A stretch of DNA of 64,000 nucleotides, taken from assembly GCA_025330725.1 (NCBI GenBank), contig JAIWND010000008.1, positions 992,001 through 1,056,000 of the forward strand, written 5' to 3'. Under the pieces are notes generated by a model that was not told the origin of the DNA, ran no database searches, and saw only the letters and a program-made list of their open reading frames with translations. Shown here piece after piece: positions 24,939 to 35,327 of this stretch. Position numbers and translations under genes: made by a program. The DNA is from Chlamydoabsidia padenii (Eukaryota > Mucoromycota > Mucoromycetes > Mucorales > Cunninghamellaceae). Numbering within the stretch: position 1 is the first letter of the stretch; every line of letters begins with the position of its first letter.

Positions 24939-25836
24939 TTTACACCATGTAGTATACATCTTCCCCACTCTCTCCACCCACACTTCGTATAGTATTACAT
25001 CTCATCTTTTTTTTTTTTTATCTTGTTAAATAAATAAATGCTCCGATTGAACTTGTCTTCTTTGGGGGAACATGATGGATTTGACTTTTTGCTATAGTGA
25101 CAACATACTTGATTTGTTGATGATGATGACGATGATGATGATGATTTAGTGAAACAACATGATGCCAACCAGTTTCGCCTTCTGCTTTCGGTCGGCGTTT
25201 AAACACTAATGTGTCATGGACATCGCTTTGATCACGAGACTCGATCATCACTCATCTTTATAGGGATTGTAAGAAGACAAAGGTTTCATGTCAGATAATC
25301 ATTGTATGGTACTTTGGTTGATCTCTTCGTCTGATTCACATTATGAAAAAGTCGGCTATTATGTGAGAGACCACTTACTGAGCCTGTCCATTGGAGATTT
25401 TGATTTGAATGATGGACACACCTCCCTATTTCATTTTTTGAACATTCCCCCCCCCCCAATGCCGACGGAAGCAAATCAAAAAAAGAAAATCAGGGACATC
25501 ATCTTCTGATTTCCCACCGGGACTATTTGAAGCACATGGAAAAAAAGGATTGTCTGTGGGATAGTAAGATTAAAAAAAGAAAGTTGTTGCCGGTCATGTA
25601 TCAAAAAAGGAGGATCATTCTGGTATTTTTCTACTTCAGTCCAAGTCAAAAAAAAAAAAAAAAAAAAAAAAAAGTTCATGTCGAGATCCAACAGAAAGGT
25701 ACAAAGTCATGGTACCTGTTTATACTATTTCCCGAGAACAAAGAGAATTGAAAAAGTGGCAGGTTATAAACATGCCTCTCCCCTTGATTCTCTTTCTCTC
25801 TCTCTCCTGTTCTTTTGTTTTTGTCCTTCTTCCAAC
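24939..25836. other. Intergenic, no gene seen
   Basis: About 900 bp. Contains a (GAT)n-like tract at about 25118-25148, a C9 run near 25447-25457, an A tract (25650-25673) and GGCGTTTAAAC at about 25193. Short frames across it resemble no family. The CT-rich stretch just before 25837 is the leader of the C2H2 gene. Confidence 0.5.
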
Positions 25837-26281
25837 ATGACTTCACAACCTGAGAGCACTACTCCATCATTTAGCTCATCTTATACGGCCCTCAAAGAAA
25901 AAAAGATCAATCAATGTACGTTCTGCCCAAAGAAATTTTTCAAACCTAGCGCGCTGAAAGCTCATATCTATAGTCATACTGGCGAAAAACCTCATTCATG
26001 CCAGTAGTAAGTGTCTTGAAGGGCAAAAATAAAAAAGAAGCTGATTTTGTGGTCTCTCTTTTTTTTTTTTTGTTCTACATAGTTTTGGTTGTAATCGACG
26101 ATTCTCGCTCCTAAGTAACCTTCGTCGGCATATCAAAACTCATGCGCGGGTGCCGAAAAAACGTTCTGGTCCTTTACCACATCATCCTCATGAACGTAAA
26201 ATCAAACCTTCTCCTTATACTTACTCAGTCGCTAGTAATGGGTATATCCATCAACCAGTTTTATCATCACCACCATTTTGA
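25837..26281 (+). CDS. Small two-finger C2H2 zinc-finger protein
   Basis: Putative sequence-specific DNA-binding protein of 122 residues. Exons are 25837-26006 and 26083-26281; the intron splits the second finger. After a Ser/Thr-rich N-terminus, finger 1 reads CTFCPKKFFKPSALKAHIYSHTGEKP (about residues 29-51 for the Cys2His2 core) with a classical TGEKP linker, and finger 2 reads CQYFGCNRRFSLLSNLRRHIKTH. The remaining tail is basic and Pro/His/Ser-rich (KKRSGPLPHHPHERKIKPSP). Fungal proteins with a pair of tandem fingers near a short C-terminus are common stress or developmental regulators, but I cannot name an orthologue. The start follows CT-rich sequence and TTCCAACATGA. Confidence 0.82.
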
Positions 26282-26698
26282 TTTTTTTCTCGTTTTCTTT
26301 CTTTCTATGGTTTATTTGTATCCCTGACTAGCGGCAATGGTATAATAAAAAAAACATTGATACGTGCATGAATGTCGGTTTTTCAATTTAATGTCCGACT
26401 TTTTTTTTTGTGAGTGAGAGAACTTGGAGAGTGCAAAAGTCATTCATGCGGTATGGGGAAAAGACAAATATGTGCGAGTGTAACATAAAACATCCCATTT
26501 GATTCCCCGCCATGCCTTCAAAAAACGAATACAGCCAAAGTTGAGTTTCACCTACAAGGCATCTACGATATAAAAGCATTGGTTTATGAATGATAAAGAT
26601 AAAGTAAATAAATGCATATATTTATTATGTACAAAATATAAAGGAGAGTCTATTATAATATAACAGTCTAGTCTAATAGGGGGGATGATGATCTATTT
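26282..26698. other. Convergent intergenic region
   Basis: About 415 bp between the 3' ends of the C2H2 gene and the methyltransferase gene. AT-rich; an AATAAA-like AATAAAAAAA occurs at about 26342. Nothing else recognised. Confidence 0.45.
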
Positions 26699-28461
26699 TT
26701 AAGACAATGACGGTTTCTGTACACCAAAGTAGCAAGATACAAAGTGATGTTTTCCACGTTCGCATGCTTCCATTGCATTTCCGAGGGTCTTCATGAATTC
26801 ATCTTCGGTAAGGTCTTGTTCCAAAGCCAGTACCCAATATTTCAAGATCTTGAATCGTTTGTAAATGATAATCTTTGCCAAGTATCCAATGTCCTTCATT
26901 GCTATTTTGAGAAGAAGAAAAATTAACAAACATCCATGACAACATTATGACACTACCTACTTGGAGATGATGACCAATCACCAATAGGTAAATCCACCTG
27001 TCGATAATCCCTTTTGCCAAATCCAAGTTGAGCACATATTCTTTTAAGATCTCCGTACACATCTTGAGATACACGAGCGCGTTCGGCCAAATGATGAATC
27101 CAAGTATCCAAAGTTTTCCCATAAGGATCGGTTGCATTCAGAGTATAATCTATGTGCCCATAACAGTAGAAAGTTAGTTAATGACATTATTCAAGTAACA
27201 TTCAACCTTCATCTTTACCTTGATAATAGATTTCCAAATAACCACCTGGTTTCAATACACGGTAAAACTGAGCCATCAAAGTATCCCATTGACTTTGAGG
27301 AAGAAGGTAGATAAAGTCATCACGAACAGCGATCAGATCGGCCGAATTGTTTTCAAAGAGCGACATGCCACCATCCAGTTCATACAAGGGACATTGACGA
27401 AGATACAGATTAGACACAGATGCAGAGATAATTTCAAGTTGACTGATTTGATCAATTCCGACCAATGTTGTTTTTGGATAAGCTCGAGCCATTTCATAAC
27501 ACCAAGAGCCTACGAAATAAAATAAAAAGGAAGGTAAGCGAGCTAATCATTAGCAAATTAGTAGTGCCTCCCCCCCCCTTTTACCAGGCGAGCTTGCCCA
27601 ATGGATTATCAAAGAAGGATTTTCTATAGGTGCCAAGTAGTTCCCTTTCCAGACCCGTTTCAAGAAGAAGTGCTATAAAATTATTTTGGTGAGACGATCA
27701 AAAAACGGATTATCACTTTATATATATATATATATATATATATACCAACCTACCATTCGCCGATGTTTATCTCGTATCATTTCATTAATTTGACTAGATC
27801 CACGTAGATGCCATAGATCTTCAGCCAGATGAAATTCATGAGTAAAGTGTTCCCTGTCGTCGTCGTCATCATCGTCGTCGTGTCTATCACCAAACCCTAT
27901 TGTTTTGCTGAAAGTTGAGTGTTGTGTTATCTGGCTGAGTCTTTTATTGGTGGAAGAGTCCAGTGGAATAAGGTTGCTTCTTTGTCGCTGTTCGTGGCTA
28001 TGAGTCGGTGATGAGGTACGATAGGATTTTGTTGTAGAGGATAAAACACTGCCGGAACGGGTTGTAATCGAGTCGGAAAAGTTGCTTCGACTGCTTGTTC
28101 GAGAGGAATAGGTATGGTGATCACTACCATCATGCTTGGCATGAGGTAATTGTAAAAGATCCAGTTGAGTTTCTTCTTCAAAGGGTGAATGAGATCTACT
28201 GTGTGAGTCATTATAATGTTCAAAAGGATCCAAGTTGAGTGAAGAGGAGTCTGGTGCAGGATCTTGTAAAATGACTGGTATGTTGTCGTCCTTGGTGTTC
28301 TGTTTGGCTGAAGTTGACTGCGATGGAGACAATAAGGATGGTATTGACAAAATCTTTGGTCTTTTCTTGTTATTGTTTGTGTTGGTCGAAGGTAGAGCCA
28401 GGCTATTTTCTGGAGTGCAGCGTCCCCCAGGTTGTTGAATTCTACTTTTGGAATTACCCAT
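26699..28461 (-). CDS. SAM-dependent methyltransferase-like protein with predicted N-myristoylation site
   Basis: Start chosen at 28461 because it yields Met-Gly-Asn-Ser-Lys-Ser, a good N-myristoylation consensus, rather than an upstream in-frame ATG. Residues 1-210 are disordered, rich in Ser/Thr/Asn, with a DDDDDDDD run. HEFHLAEDLWHLRGSSQINEMIRDKHRRM then leads into HFFLKRVWKGNYLAPIENP and the Rossmann domain. Motif I is unusual: IIHWASSPGSWCYEMA in place of a DxGxGxG. Later parts are typical: TTLVGIDQ, DLIAVRDDFIYLLPQ, FYRVLKPGGYLEIYYQ and the C-terminal FGVQKP. Fungal regulators and spore-related methyltransferases show this shape, with a long tail in front, but I do not assign a substrate. 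One intron (27718-27747) is a (TA)n tract. Membrane attachment via myristate is inference. Confidence 0.72.
27720..27744. repeat. (TA)n microsatellite in methyltransferase intron
   Basis: About 12 TA units within the first intron of the methyltransferase-like gene, close to its donor. Confidence 0.8.
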
Positions 28462-28563
28462 GGTTAGAAGAGAAAGGGAGAGAAGAAAAAGACGGGATTC
28501 CTTCTCCGGCAAAACTTTTGCATTGAAATTGACTCGACCAATGAAAAAGTTTCCATCGACTAT

Positions 28564-28577
28564 ATTCAAATCCCGCC
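28564..28577. promoter_or_regulatory. ATTCAAATCCCGCC element in divergent promoter
   Basis: Near-perfect copy of the recurrent element, in the 200-bp gap between two head-to-head start codons (28461 minus, 28662 plus), 85-105 bp from each. It is followed by a CACTTTTTT tract, as at other genes. Role inferred. Confidence 0.5.
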
Positions 28578-28661
28578 TTTCACTTTTTTTTTTTTTTTTT
28601 TAATATTCCTTCGGCGCTCTTCTTTCTACTCCTTTCATCCTTCTTCTCATGTTTACTCGTA

Positions 28662-29149
28662 ATGAGTTTTTTAGATAGTTTGATATATAGCTTCTCTAAT
28701 ATCTTCTCCATTGGTCCTGATCTCTACGATGACGGCGACGAATGTTGTGGTGGCGTTGGACCTGGTGGTACTTGCTGTAAAAACTTTAGTCCCAAGATCG
28801 AAACCACTTTAACAACACCCTCAATTCTCTCTTGTCAACAAAAACAAGAACTACAAGGTTGTCATTGCTCATCTGATGATACTCATGGACCTGATGCTTC
28901 TTGGAGGACGATCAAATTGGTGGTCTGTGGTCAACAACTTCAACGACAAAAAGCGACTTTATCAACATCACCTACAATGGATACTTTGGCTTTATTGGAA
29001 AAACACTTGGAAGATCCTTCTGACAATATTAACACTTGCACGGTGGCTTTGGATCGACAATGTCAAGATATACTATTATCACACTCTTCATGTGTGTTTA
29101 TTCTATCAGACACGAAAAGAGATAATACAGCTTTAAACAGGTAAGATAC

Positions 29150-29191
<42 letters not shown>

Positions 29192-29777
29192 CAAAACTAG
29201 GTCATGTTTATTAATAAATTAACTATTGTGAAATAGATTACTAGGTTGGATGAACGAGCAAATCACTTCGAACCACCATCGACCTTTACAGCATCTCTTT
29301 TACGGTATAGTTTATCTTGATAGCGAACAAAAGTCTCTTGCCAGTCTCTTCCAACAGAAATTGGATCAATTGGGTGCAACGGCGGTGATCGACATCGGTC
29401 AACAGTATGGACTGGAACAGTGGGCGACGAATTTCATGAATGGATTACGACAAATCAAATCATCTACTTCTTCTTCTTCAAAGTCAACAACAACATCAGT
29501 GACACCGACTACTCAACAAGAAACGACTTCGGCGGGTTGTACGCATGGTATGGTGGATGTGGAAGAATTGGGTCAAGTGGCGCGCAAGATCAAACAAACC
29601 AAGGAACAACGTGTGGCACGGACGAATCTCAGGGGACGATCGAAACGAATGATTGAATTGGATATATCATATACACCATCACAGTCATCATCCTTTATCA
29701 AAAAGGCAGCACCGACAACTGGACCTGCTACTTTGGCTCCTACCTATGGATCCATGTCTTCTATTTTAGATTTTTAA
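28662..29777 (+). CDS. TYW1-like flavodoxin-domain protein lacking the radical-SAM half
   Basis: Exons 28662-29140 and 29237-29777 give 339 residues. Cys-rich N-terminal stretches (ECCGGVGPGGTCC, GCHCSSDD) recall the N-terminus of fungal TYW1. A flavodoxin-like run follows: SSCVFILSD, LLGWMNEQITSNHHRPLQH, LFYGIVYLDSE, LASLFQQKLDQLGATAVIDIG and WATNFMNGLRQIK; these align in order with TYW1 segments CVFLVAT, WLEEA, YAVFGL, KWLWMLGAHRV and FISQLQALQK. After a Ser/Thr linker comes DVEELGQVARKIKQTKEQR, matching the TYW1 linker DVEDLGKI. In TYW1 (tRNA-Phe wybutosine step, 4-demethylwyosine synthesis) a radical-SAM domain with CxxxCxxC follows; here the protein stops instead. The flavodoxin P-loop (GSQTGTA type) is not visible. 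So either a degenerate paralogue or a new role; activity unknown. The intron contains a 37-A tract. Confidence 0.6.
29154..29190. repeat. 37-A homopolymer in an intron
   Basis: Uninterrupted A run in the intron of the TYW1-like gene, within 15 bp of its donor site. Confidence 0.85.
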
Positions 29778-30004
29778 TCCTCCTTTCCTTTCCATTTACT
29801 ACACATACCCATACTATATCCTTCACCACCAACATCCTTTAAACACATACACACATCACTTATCCCCCCCCGCTCTTTTTATTTATTTATTTATTTGGTT
29901 TGTTATGATATGTTTATTTAAATAAAAAATGATGATGATGATGATGATAATAATAATAATGATATGATTGATGATGATTTGTTGTGTGTATACTATTGTA
30001 ATGA
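29778..30004. other. Convergent 3' flank with simple repeats
   Basis: Between the TYW1-like and TMEM164-like stops. Holds TTTATTTATTTATTT near 29879 and a (GAT)n/(AAT)n tract at about 29929-29965. Probably shared 3' UTR/terminator sequence. Confidence 0.4.
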
Positions 30005-31110
30005 CTAGATTAATGATTTTCTAATAAAACCAAGTGATTTTCGGGGTAAGATGGATAACAGGCCATTGACCAGACCATATCGAGTAGCAAACATTGCGAC
30101 CATAGCAGTACCATACAAAGCCAATCGATACTTGGATCCAAGTTTAAGCAAAAATTTGACTAAATAAAAGAGATCAAGTTAGTAACCAATCTACTGTATT
30201 CCTGATCATATTACTTGACTTACTAGGAGGTGGGGTAAACAGATAGTTCAGGTTGAGTCCAGATTTGAGGGCACAGATATGAAGAAGAGGAGAATGGAAG
30301 AGACTAAACAAGGAGAATGACAACATGGCCATATCAGTGGAAGTGGGTAAAACCAAGTATCTACCACTATATATCATATAAATAGGTGCCAATAGAATCA
30401 ATATATGTTCTAAATAACCATTACCCATAATAATCAAACATAATAGTTAGTAAAATTCCATCCATTATCCATGTTCCCCCATTACTTACCTGCAAAAAAG
30501 TTGAAGGTTTCACCAAGATAATGATGATCCCGGAGATCGGGAAAAACCAGAGCCGCTAATCCACCCCATTGTGTGTGCAAATAGACATTAAAGATAATGT
30601 TAGGTAAAGCCGATGATTTACGGGCGATCATGGTGAAGATTAACAAGAGACAGTTGACATGACATGGTTGGAGCATAAACAGAATGTTTTTTCGAAGAAT
30701 CTTGTGGGTAAGGGTCAAACTCCAGGAAGCAATCAAGGATACCAAGAGGCCACGTTCTGTCCAGGTCGCCTTGGTCGTTGGTATAAAGTGAGTCAGCAGA
30801 AACCGGTTGTATGTGCCTGGACCCAATGCTTGTCCATAAAAGTGGTACGACGCATACGCAAAAGTGCTTGAGAGAAACACTAATTCCAATGCATGTTGTC
30901 TGGGGTGCACATACCTATAATAATAAAGAAGAGATTAGAATCCATGTTGTTAGTCTTTTTGGGGGAAGGGGGCTCTTACCAGGAACCTGTGACGGATTGT
31001 TTCCAATCTGTTTCATCGGGCAAGTCAACCGCAAACCCACGCAGCCACTTTTCAAGACGAGACGCAAAAGGATCCCACCATACACCTTTGAGCCTACTGA
31101 CGACCGCCAT
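30005..31110 (-). CDS. TMEM164: TMEM164 homologue, multispanning acyltransferase-like membrane protein
   Basis: Integral membrane protein of the TMEM164 family; in humans TMEM164 is reported as an acyltransferase that forms ether phospholipids. The start is taken as the ATG at 31110 (MAVVSRLKGVWWDPF), because the upstream extension would translate through a CT-rich leader. The core reads TLTHKILRKNILFMLQPCHVNCLLLIFTMI, with the conserved (N/Q)PCH cysteine motif in a helix, then VYLHTQWGGLAALVFPDL, EHILILLAPIYMIYSGRYLVLP and FHSPLLHICALKSGLNLNYLFTPPP, following human TMEM164 order. The last exon encodes KFLLKLGSKYRLALYGTAMVAMFATRYG and ends at the stop 30005-30007. Three or four short introns. 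Its 5' end and promoter are duplicated at 34.1-35.3 kb. Enzymatic role in this organism is inference. Confidence 0.82.
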
Positions 31111-31888
31111 CGAAGTTGTGGATCGTCTAAATTGGAGGGAAAAGAGAGAGTGAATGAAAAAAGGGAAGAGAGAAAAGAAATTGAGATCCGACCAAAATAA
31201 ACTTTTTGAGGTGTCCAGTCCCAATAATCGGAATTTGAAATATACATTTTTTGTGGACTTTGGGGTGAATGTCGGTGGAAAAGGTTACTTTATCAATCTA
31301 AAGACTTGAACAAAGGCAAACCCATCATACTAGAAGACTTTTACACAAGAATGTTTTTATTTTTACACATACATGCTTCCCTATTACTTTTGTATGACAT
31401 CAGCGTTTATGAGTTGCAGAAGAAAGTTTCAGATAATACTGCCAAAGGTGGAAAATCTTGATGATCTGATTCATGCATTTCCGTATACATGAATACTATA
31501 CTTTCTTTTTGGATCTATACTCCATATTCATCACAAACATGAAGCAAGAGAATGACTTACGATCATTGATCGTCAAAAGCAAGAGTTCATTTCAAACCCC
31601 GCCATTCATGCAACCTCACACAGCTAACCGGATCATTAAAGAGAAGGTCTGAAGCTACTGAACTCTAAAACGTCAGCGTTTACCATATTAAAACTGAAAC
31701 CAGCTTTGATTTTATAGCGCCAGCGTCAGCGCCTACCATATTAAGGACCTAGATTGTTTAGCGTCGTCGCCACTACAATTAAGTTTATATTCATCCACAA
31801 TACTTGAGTTTATAAAATTTCGCGTTTTCTCTTCTTTAATTTTCCTCTCCTTGGTTATTATCTACCGATAATAATAAAAAAAGAAAAA
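31111..31888. other. Divergent promoter region, TMEM164 / aldo-keto reductase
   Basis: About 780 bp. From the TMEM164 side: CT-rich leader (31135-31190), the CGGAATTTGAAA element, then about 200 bp duplicated elsewhere (31222-31424). From the reductase side: TTTCAAACCCCGCC at 31590-31603 and a 17-bp direct repeat, CAGCG(T/C)(T/C)TACCATATTA, at 31674-31690 and 31727-31743. Confidence 0.55.
31224..31241 (-). promoter_or_regulatory. CGGAATTTGAAA element upstream of TMEM164
   Basis: Copy of the recurrent element about 115-130 bp upstream of the TMEM164 start codon. This segment is the one duplicated inverted near 35.27 kb, where the copy reads as CGGGATTTGCAAA on the opposite strand. Role inferred. 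Confidence 0.45.
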
Positions 31889-33153
31889 ATGTCTGACGCT
31901 TCGAAAATGCAATACGTACGATTCGGTAACACCGGTTTGATGGTAAGCTCGCTATATAATACTCGATGAAACCCCTATTAACCCTCCCCCCCTTTTTTTT
32001 TGGCAGGTCTCTCGACTTTGCCTTGGTTGTATGGGTTACGGTAGCTCCGAATGGCAGGACTGGGTCTTAAACGAAAAGGAATCCATTGAGCTCATTGGCA
32101 AGGCATACCAAAAGGGAATCAACTTTTTTGATACTGCTGATGTATACTCGAATGGAGAAAGTGAACGTGTATTGGGCAAGGCCATCAAACAATTCAACAT
32201 GCCCCGGAGCCGAATAGTTGTCGCCACCAAAGCAGGATTTGCCGTCCAACCTACTCCTGCCCATGGTTTGAACAGAACTCCTTGGTATGATCCTAACCAC
32301 ATCAATGAAGTTGGTGCCTCCCGTAAACATTTGTTTGATGCCGTCGGTGCCTCTTTGGAACGTCTCGGTTTAGATTATATAGATTTGGTAAGTCGGGATA
32401 TGAAAGCGACATTTGAACTTTGGAAATTCATGCTATTCTTTTTTTTTTTTTTTTTCTCTTCCTCTTCCCTTTTTTTTTAAAGTACCAAGTTCATCGATTC
32501 GTTGATTATGTTCCTTTGGAAGAAACCATGCGTGCACTTCATGATATTGTACAATCTGGTAAAGTACGTTACATTGGTGCCTCCTCGCTGCCTGCCTGGA
32601 AATTCCAAAAGGCTAATCAAATTGCCGAGAAGAATGGTTGGACCAAGTTTGTATCCATGCAAAACCTGTATAACTTGCTTTATCGGGAAGAAGAACGGGA
32701 AATGATTCCTTACTGTTTGGATTCTGGGATCGCCCTGATTCCTTGGGCTCCTTTGGCTGGTGGGTTCTTGGCCCGTAAAAAGGATACGGTCACCGCTCGT
32801 TCGGAATCAGCAGCGCATAGAGCAAAGCAATTATTTAGGGCTAGGGAAGATAGCGATAATGATATTATTGTAGATCAAGTAGCTACTATTGCCGAAAAAC
32901 GTGGTGTAACTCCTGCTCAGGTAACAACGACTTATTTGCGTCTACGGTATTGACTTTTTTTTTTTAAATTTCCAATTAGGTCGCTATAGCTTGGTTATTA
33001 TCAAAACCGGTGATGACCTCTCCTATTGTGGGTGTTCAAAAAGAAAAGCATTTGGATGATTTGTTGGGTGGTATGGAAGTGAAATTGACCCGGGAAGAAA
33101 TCGAAACTTTAGAAACCCACTATTATCCTCGCCTAGTTATGGATTATTTATAA
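31889..33153 (+). CDS. Aldo/keto reductase
   Basis: NADPH-dependent oxidoreductase with a TIM barrel, 348 residues. Exons 31889-31942, 32007-32387, 32483-32920 and 32980-33153; all join in frame. It begins MSDASKMQYVRFGNTGLMVSRLCLGCMGYG. The catalytic tetrad is visible: Asp and Tyr in FFDTADVYSNGESE, Lys in VVATKAGF, His in YQVHRFD-type YQVHRFVDY. LEETMRALHDIVQSGKVRYIGASS and YREEEREMIPYC then ALIPWAPLAGGFL follow, as in the AKR family with yeast YPL088W-type members. The C-terminus has VGVQKEKHLDDLL and ends MDYL. The upstream promoter carries TTTCAAACCCCGCC and a short direct repeat. Physiological substrate is not evident; likely aldehydes, by family. Confidence 0.9.
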
Positions 33154-34079
33154 ATGATAATGCACTTTCGGTCACAAAAACTCATTTTAAATAAAACGGA
33201 TGATACTTTTGTTATGATTGTTTGATTAATAAAACACTTTGATATAAATGATTACACCAGCTCAGGGGGGGTAAGTGTTGGCCGTAGATTAAGAGGAGAC
33301 TGTATTATGTTGAAAAGACTCTGGATTTTTTTTTCAAACGTGAATTGCTCGTCATGTAGACTAGCCCTGACTGTGAAAGAGGGTTCGTCTAATTAAGAAA
33401 TTCATGCAGAATCTGACCTTGAAATCCAATGCCCGACTTTCGATGGGGGAAAATGTTGGCCGTAGATTTCAGGCCAACTCGGGGTAAATGGCTGGGGAAG
33501 AGGTGGGTGTAAAATCAGACCAGCTTGGAGAAAAAAGGTCGGGTCCAATGTCTTTGTTGACTGGATATATTTGCATTTCAAATCCCGACGTTGGAATCCC
33601 TGAATCTTTAAATATCCTTTCTTCTCTTCCTTCCTCTCTTTTTGATTCATGAACCCATTTGGTTGATCTCCTTCCACAGAAAGTAATGTTTGATTTTAAT
33701 AAAACCTGAAACTTGATCCTCTTTACTTTTTTATCTTTGTTTTAACCCCAATCTTGTACTTGTGAATGAAACACTGGTATCTCTATCCTTTCTTTTGCGT
33801 CTCATCTTGGTAATATGGCTTTGTGGGGGTATGTCTTTGTTTCTTTGGTTGTCTAAGTAAGACTCTAATGCTGGTGTAGATACTATCATGACCCCAAAAT
33901 GTCCAATGTAGACAATAAACTACCAAACGATTAAAGCATAGTATTGATGTATACATGTTGGTTATCTTTATTAATGAGATGTTAAACGTTCTATATACTC
34001 ATAATTAAAAAAACCCATACTAATAAAAAACCGCTTATTATTACTATAGTAAAGTCTATCCATTTGTGTATTAGTGTTA

Positions 34080-34214
34080 TCACATAGTCCACCATGAAGT
34101 CTTCATTACCGAGTCCAGTCCCATGATGTTCTTTTCCATAACAGAGAAAGGACTCCACCATACACCTTTGAGCCTACTGATGACCGCCATTAAAGTTGTG
34201 GATCGTCTAAATTG
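34080..34214 (-). pseudogene. Truncated copy of the TMEM164 5' exon
   Basis: 34151-34214 matches 31071-31134 with few differences, covering the leader and the first 14 or so codons; the copy reads MAVISRLKGVWWSPF where the gene reads MAVVSRLKGVWWDPF. After that the similarity stops and an unrelated short frame runs to a TGA at 34080-34082. No downstream TMEM164 exon is present. The copy's CT-rich leader (about 34215-34260) also parallels the gene's (31135-31190). A 5'-fragment duplication, not a functional gene. Confidence 0.75.
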
Positions 34215-34272
34215 TAGAAAGAGAGAGATAGAGAGAGAGAATGAAGTAAGGGAACAAAAGAAATTCAAAATT

Positions 34273-35047
34273 GACCCACAAGACAAAACTTATTCGTAAC
34301 CCGCTTACCCTCACTTTAACTCTTAAGAGAGCTCTACTGGCTTAATGAACAAGTGATGCTAATGACAAAAGTGACCATATGCATTCCTTAGTCTATTTCC
34401 AACAAACTTTACATAATGGCCAATATACCAACTGCGCTGTATGGAGCAGTATAGCCTCAAGATATTTTTAACCCGACTTTGGTAAAAAAAAGTTGCAGAA
34501 TGAAATATTGACACAAGATAAAACTTGATTCAAAACCCGCTTACTCTCGCCTGGAATCTTAAGAGAGCTCCACTAGCTTAATGAACAAGTGATGCTAATG
34601 ATAAAAGTGACCGTGTGCATTCCTTAGCCTATTTCCAACAAACTTTACATAATGACCATTGTACCAAGTCTACTGTATGGAACAATATAGCCTCAAGATC
34701 GTTTTAACCTCACTTTTCTAAAATAAAAAAATAAAAAAAGTGGCAGAATGAAATTTGACACACAAGATAAAACTTATTTCAAAACCCGCTCACCTTCACC
34801 TTGAATCTTAAGAAGGCCCTACTACCTTAATGACCTAGTGATGCTAATGACAAAAGTGACCATGAGCATTCCTTGGTCAATTCCCAACAAACTTTACATA
34901 ATGGCCATTGTACCAAGTCTACTGTATGGAGCAGTATAGCCTCAAGATCGTTTTAAACTGACTTTTGTAAAAAAAAAAAGTTGCAGGATGGAAATTGACA
35001 CACAAGATAAAACTTGATTCAAAACCCGCTTACTCTCGCCTGGAATC
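34273..35047. repeat. Tandem array, about 240-bp units derived from a promoter
   Basis: Four unit starts are recognisable at the phrase GAC(A/C)CACAAGAYAAAACTT or close variants, at 34273, 34510, 34757 and 34997, so period 237-247 bp, with the fourth unit cut at about 35047. Each unit carries TTCAAAACCCGCTTAC (first unit diverged), AACAAGTGATGCTAATGA, TTCCAACAAACTTTACATAA and GCCTCAAGAT, and an A-rich block before GTTGCAG. On the minus strand each unit reads as the GCGGGTTTTGAA element followed later by a poly-T block, the layout of the promoters here. Confidence 0.8.
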
Positions 35048-35082
35048 TTGCTCTTTCTTTCAGTCTGGGATTTTACACTACT

Positions 35083-35284
35083 TCTTCTCCATCTCATAAA
35101 CGTTGATGTCATACAAAAGTAATAGTTAAACATACAGATATAGAAAGAAAAACATTCTTGTGCAAAGTCATCGAGTATGACGGGTTTACCTTATTTCAAG
35201 TCTTTTAGACTGATAAAGTAACCCTATCCACAGACACTCACCTAAAGTCCACAAAAAATGTATTTGCAAATCCCGATTATTGAG
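35083..35284 (-). repeat. Inverted copy of TMEM164 upstream sequence
   Basis: The reverse complement of about 35083-35284 matches 31222-31424 over some 200 bp: shared phrases are ACATTTTTTGTGGACTTT, GGTTACTTTATCA, ACAAGAATGTTTTT and CTATTACTTTTGTATGACAT. Divergence is moderate (several substitutions and small indels). Confidence 0.78.
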
Positions 35285-35327
35285 ACAGGGCGAATGAAAA
35301 TCAGGGAAATGGTAGGCACGGAATTTT

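Noticed and set aside
28564..28577. tRNA gene suggested by T-loop-like TTCAAATCCCGCC
   Set aside because: No A-box, acceptor stem or anticodon arm can be folded around this or other copies; the element lies at gene starts.
31111..31247. Longer TMEM164 N-terminus starting at 31247
   Set aside because: It would translate through the CGGAATTTGAAA promoter element and a CT-rich leader, with no family resemblance; the start at 31110 is also the part kept in the duplicated copy.
34080..35284. A DNA transposon with inverted ends
   Set aside because: The inverted match pairs with sequence upstream of TMEM164, not with a sister end around the array, and no transposase frame or target-site duplication was seen.
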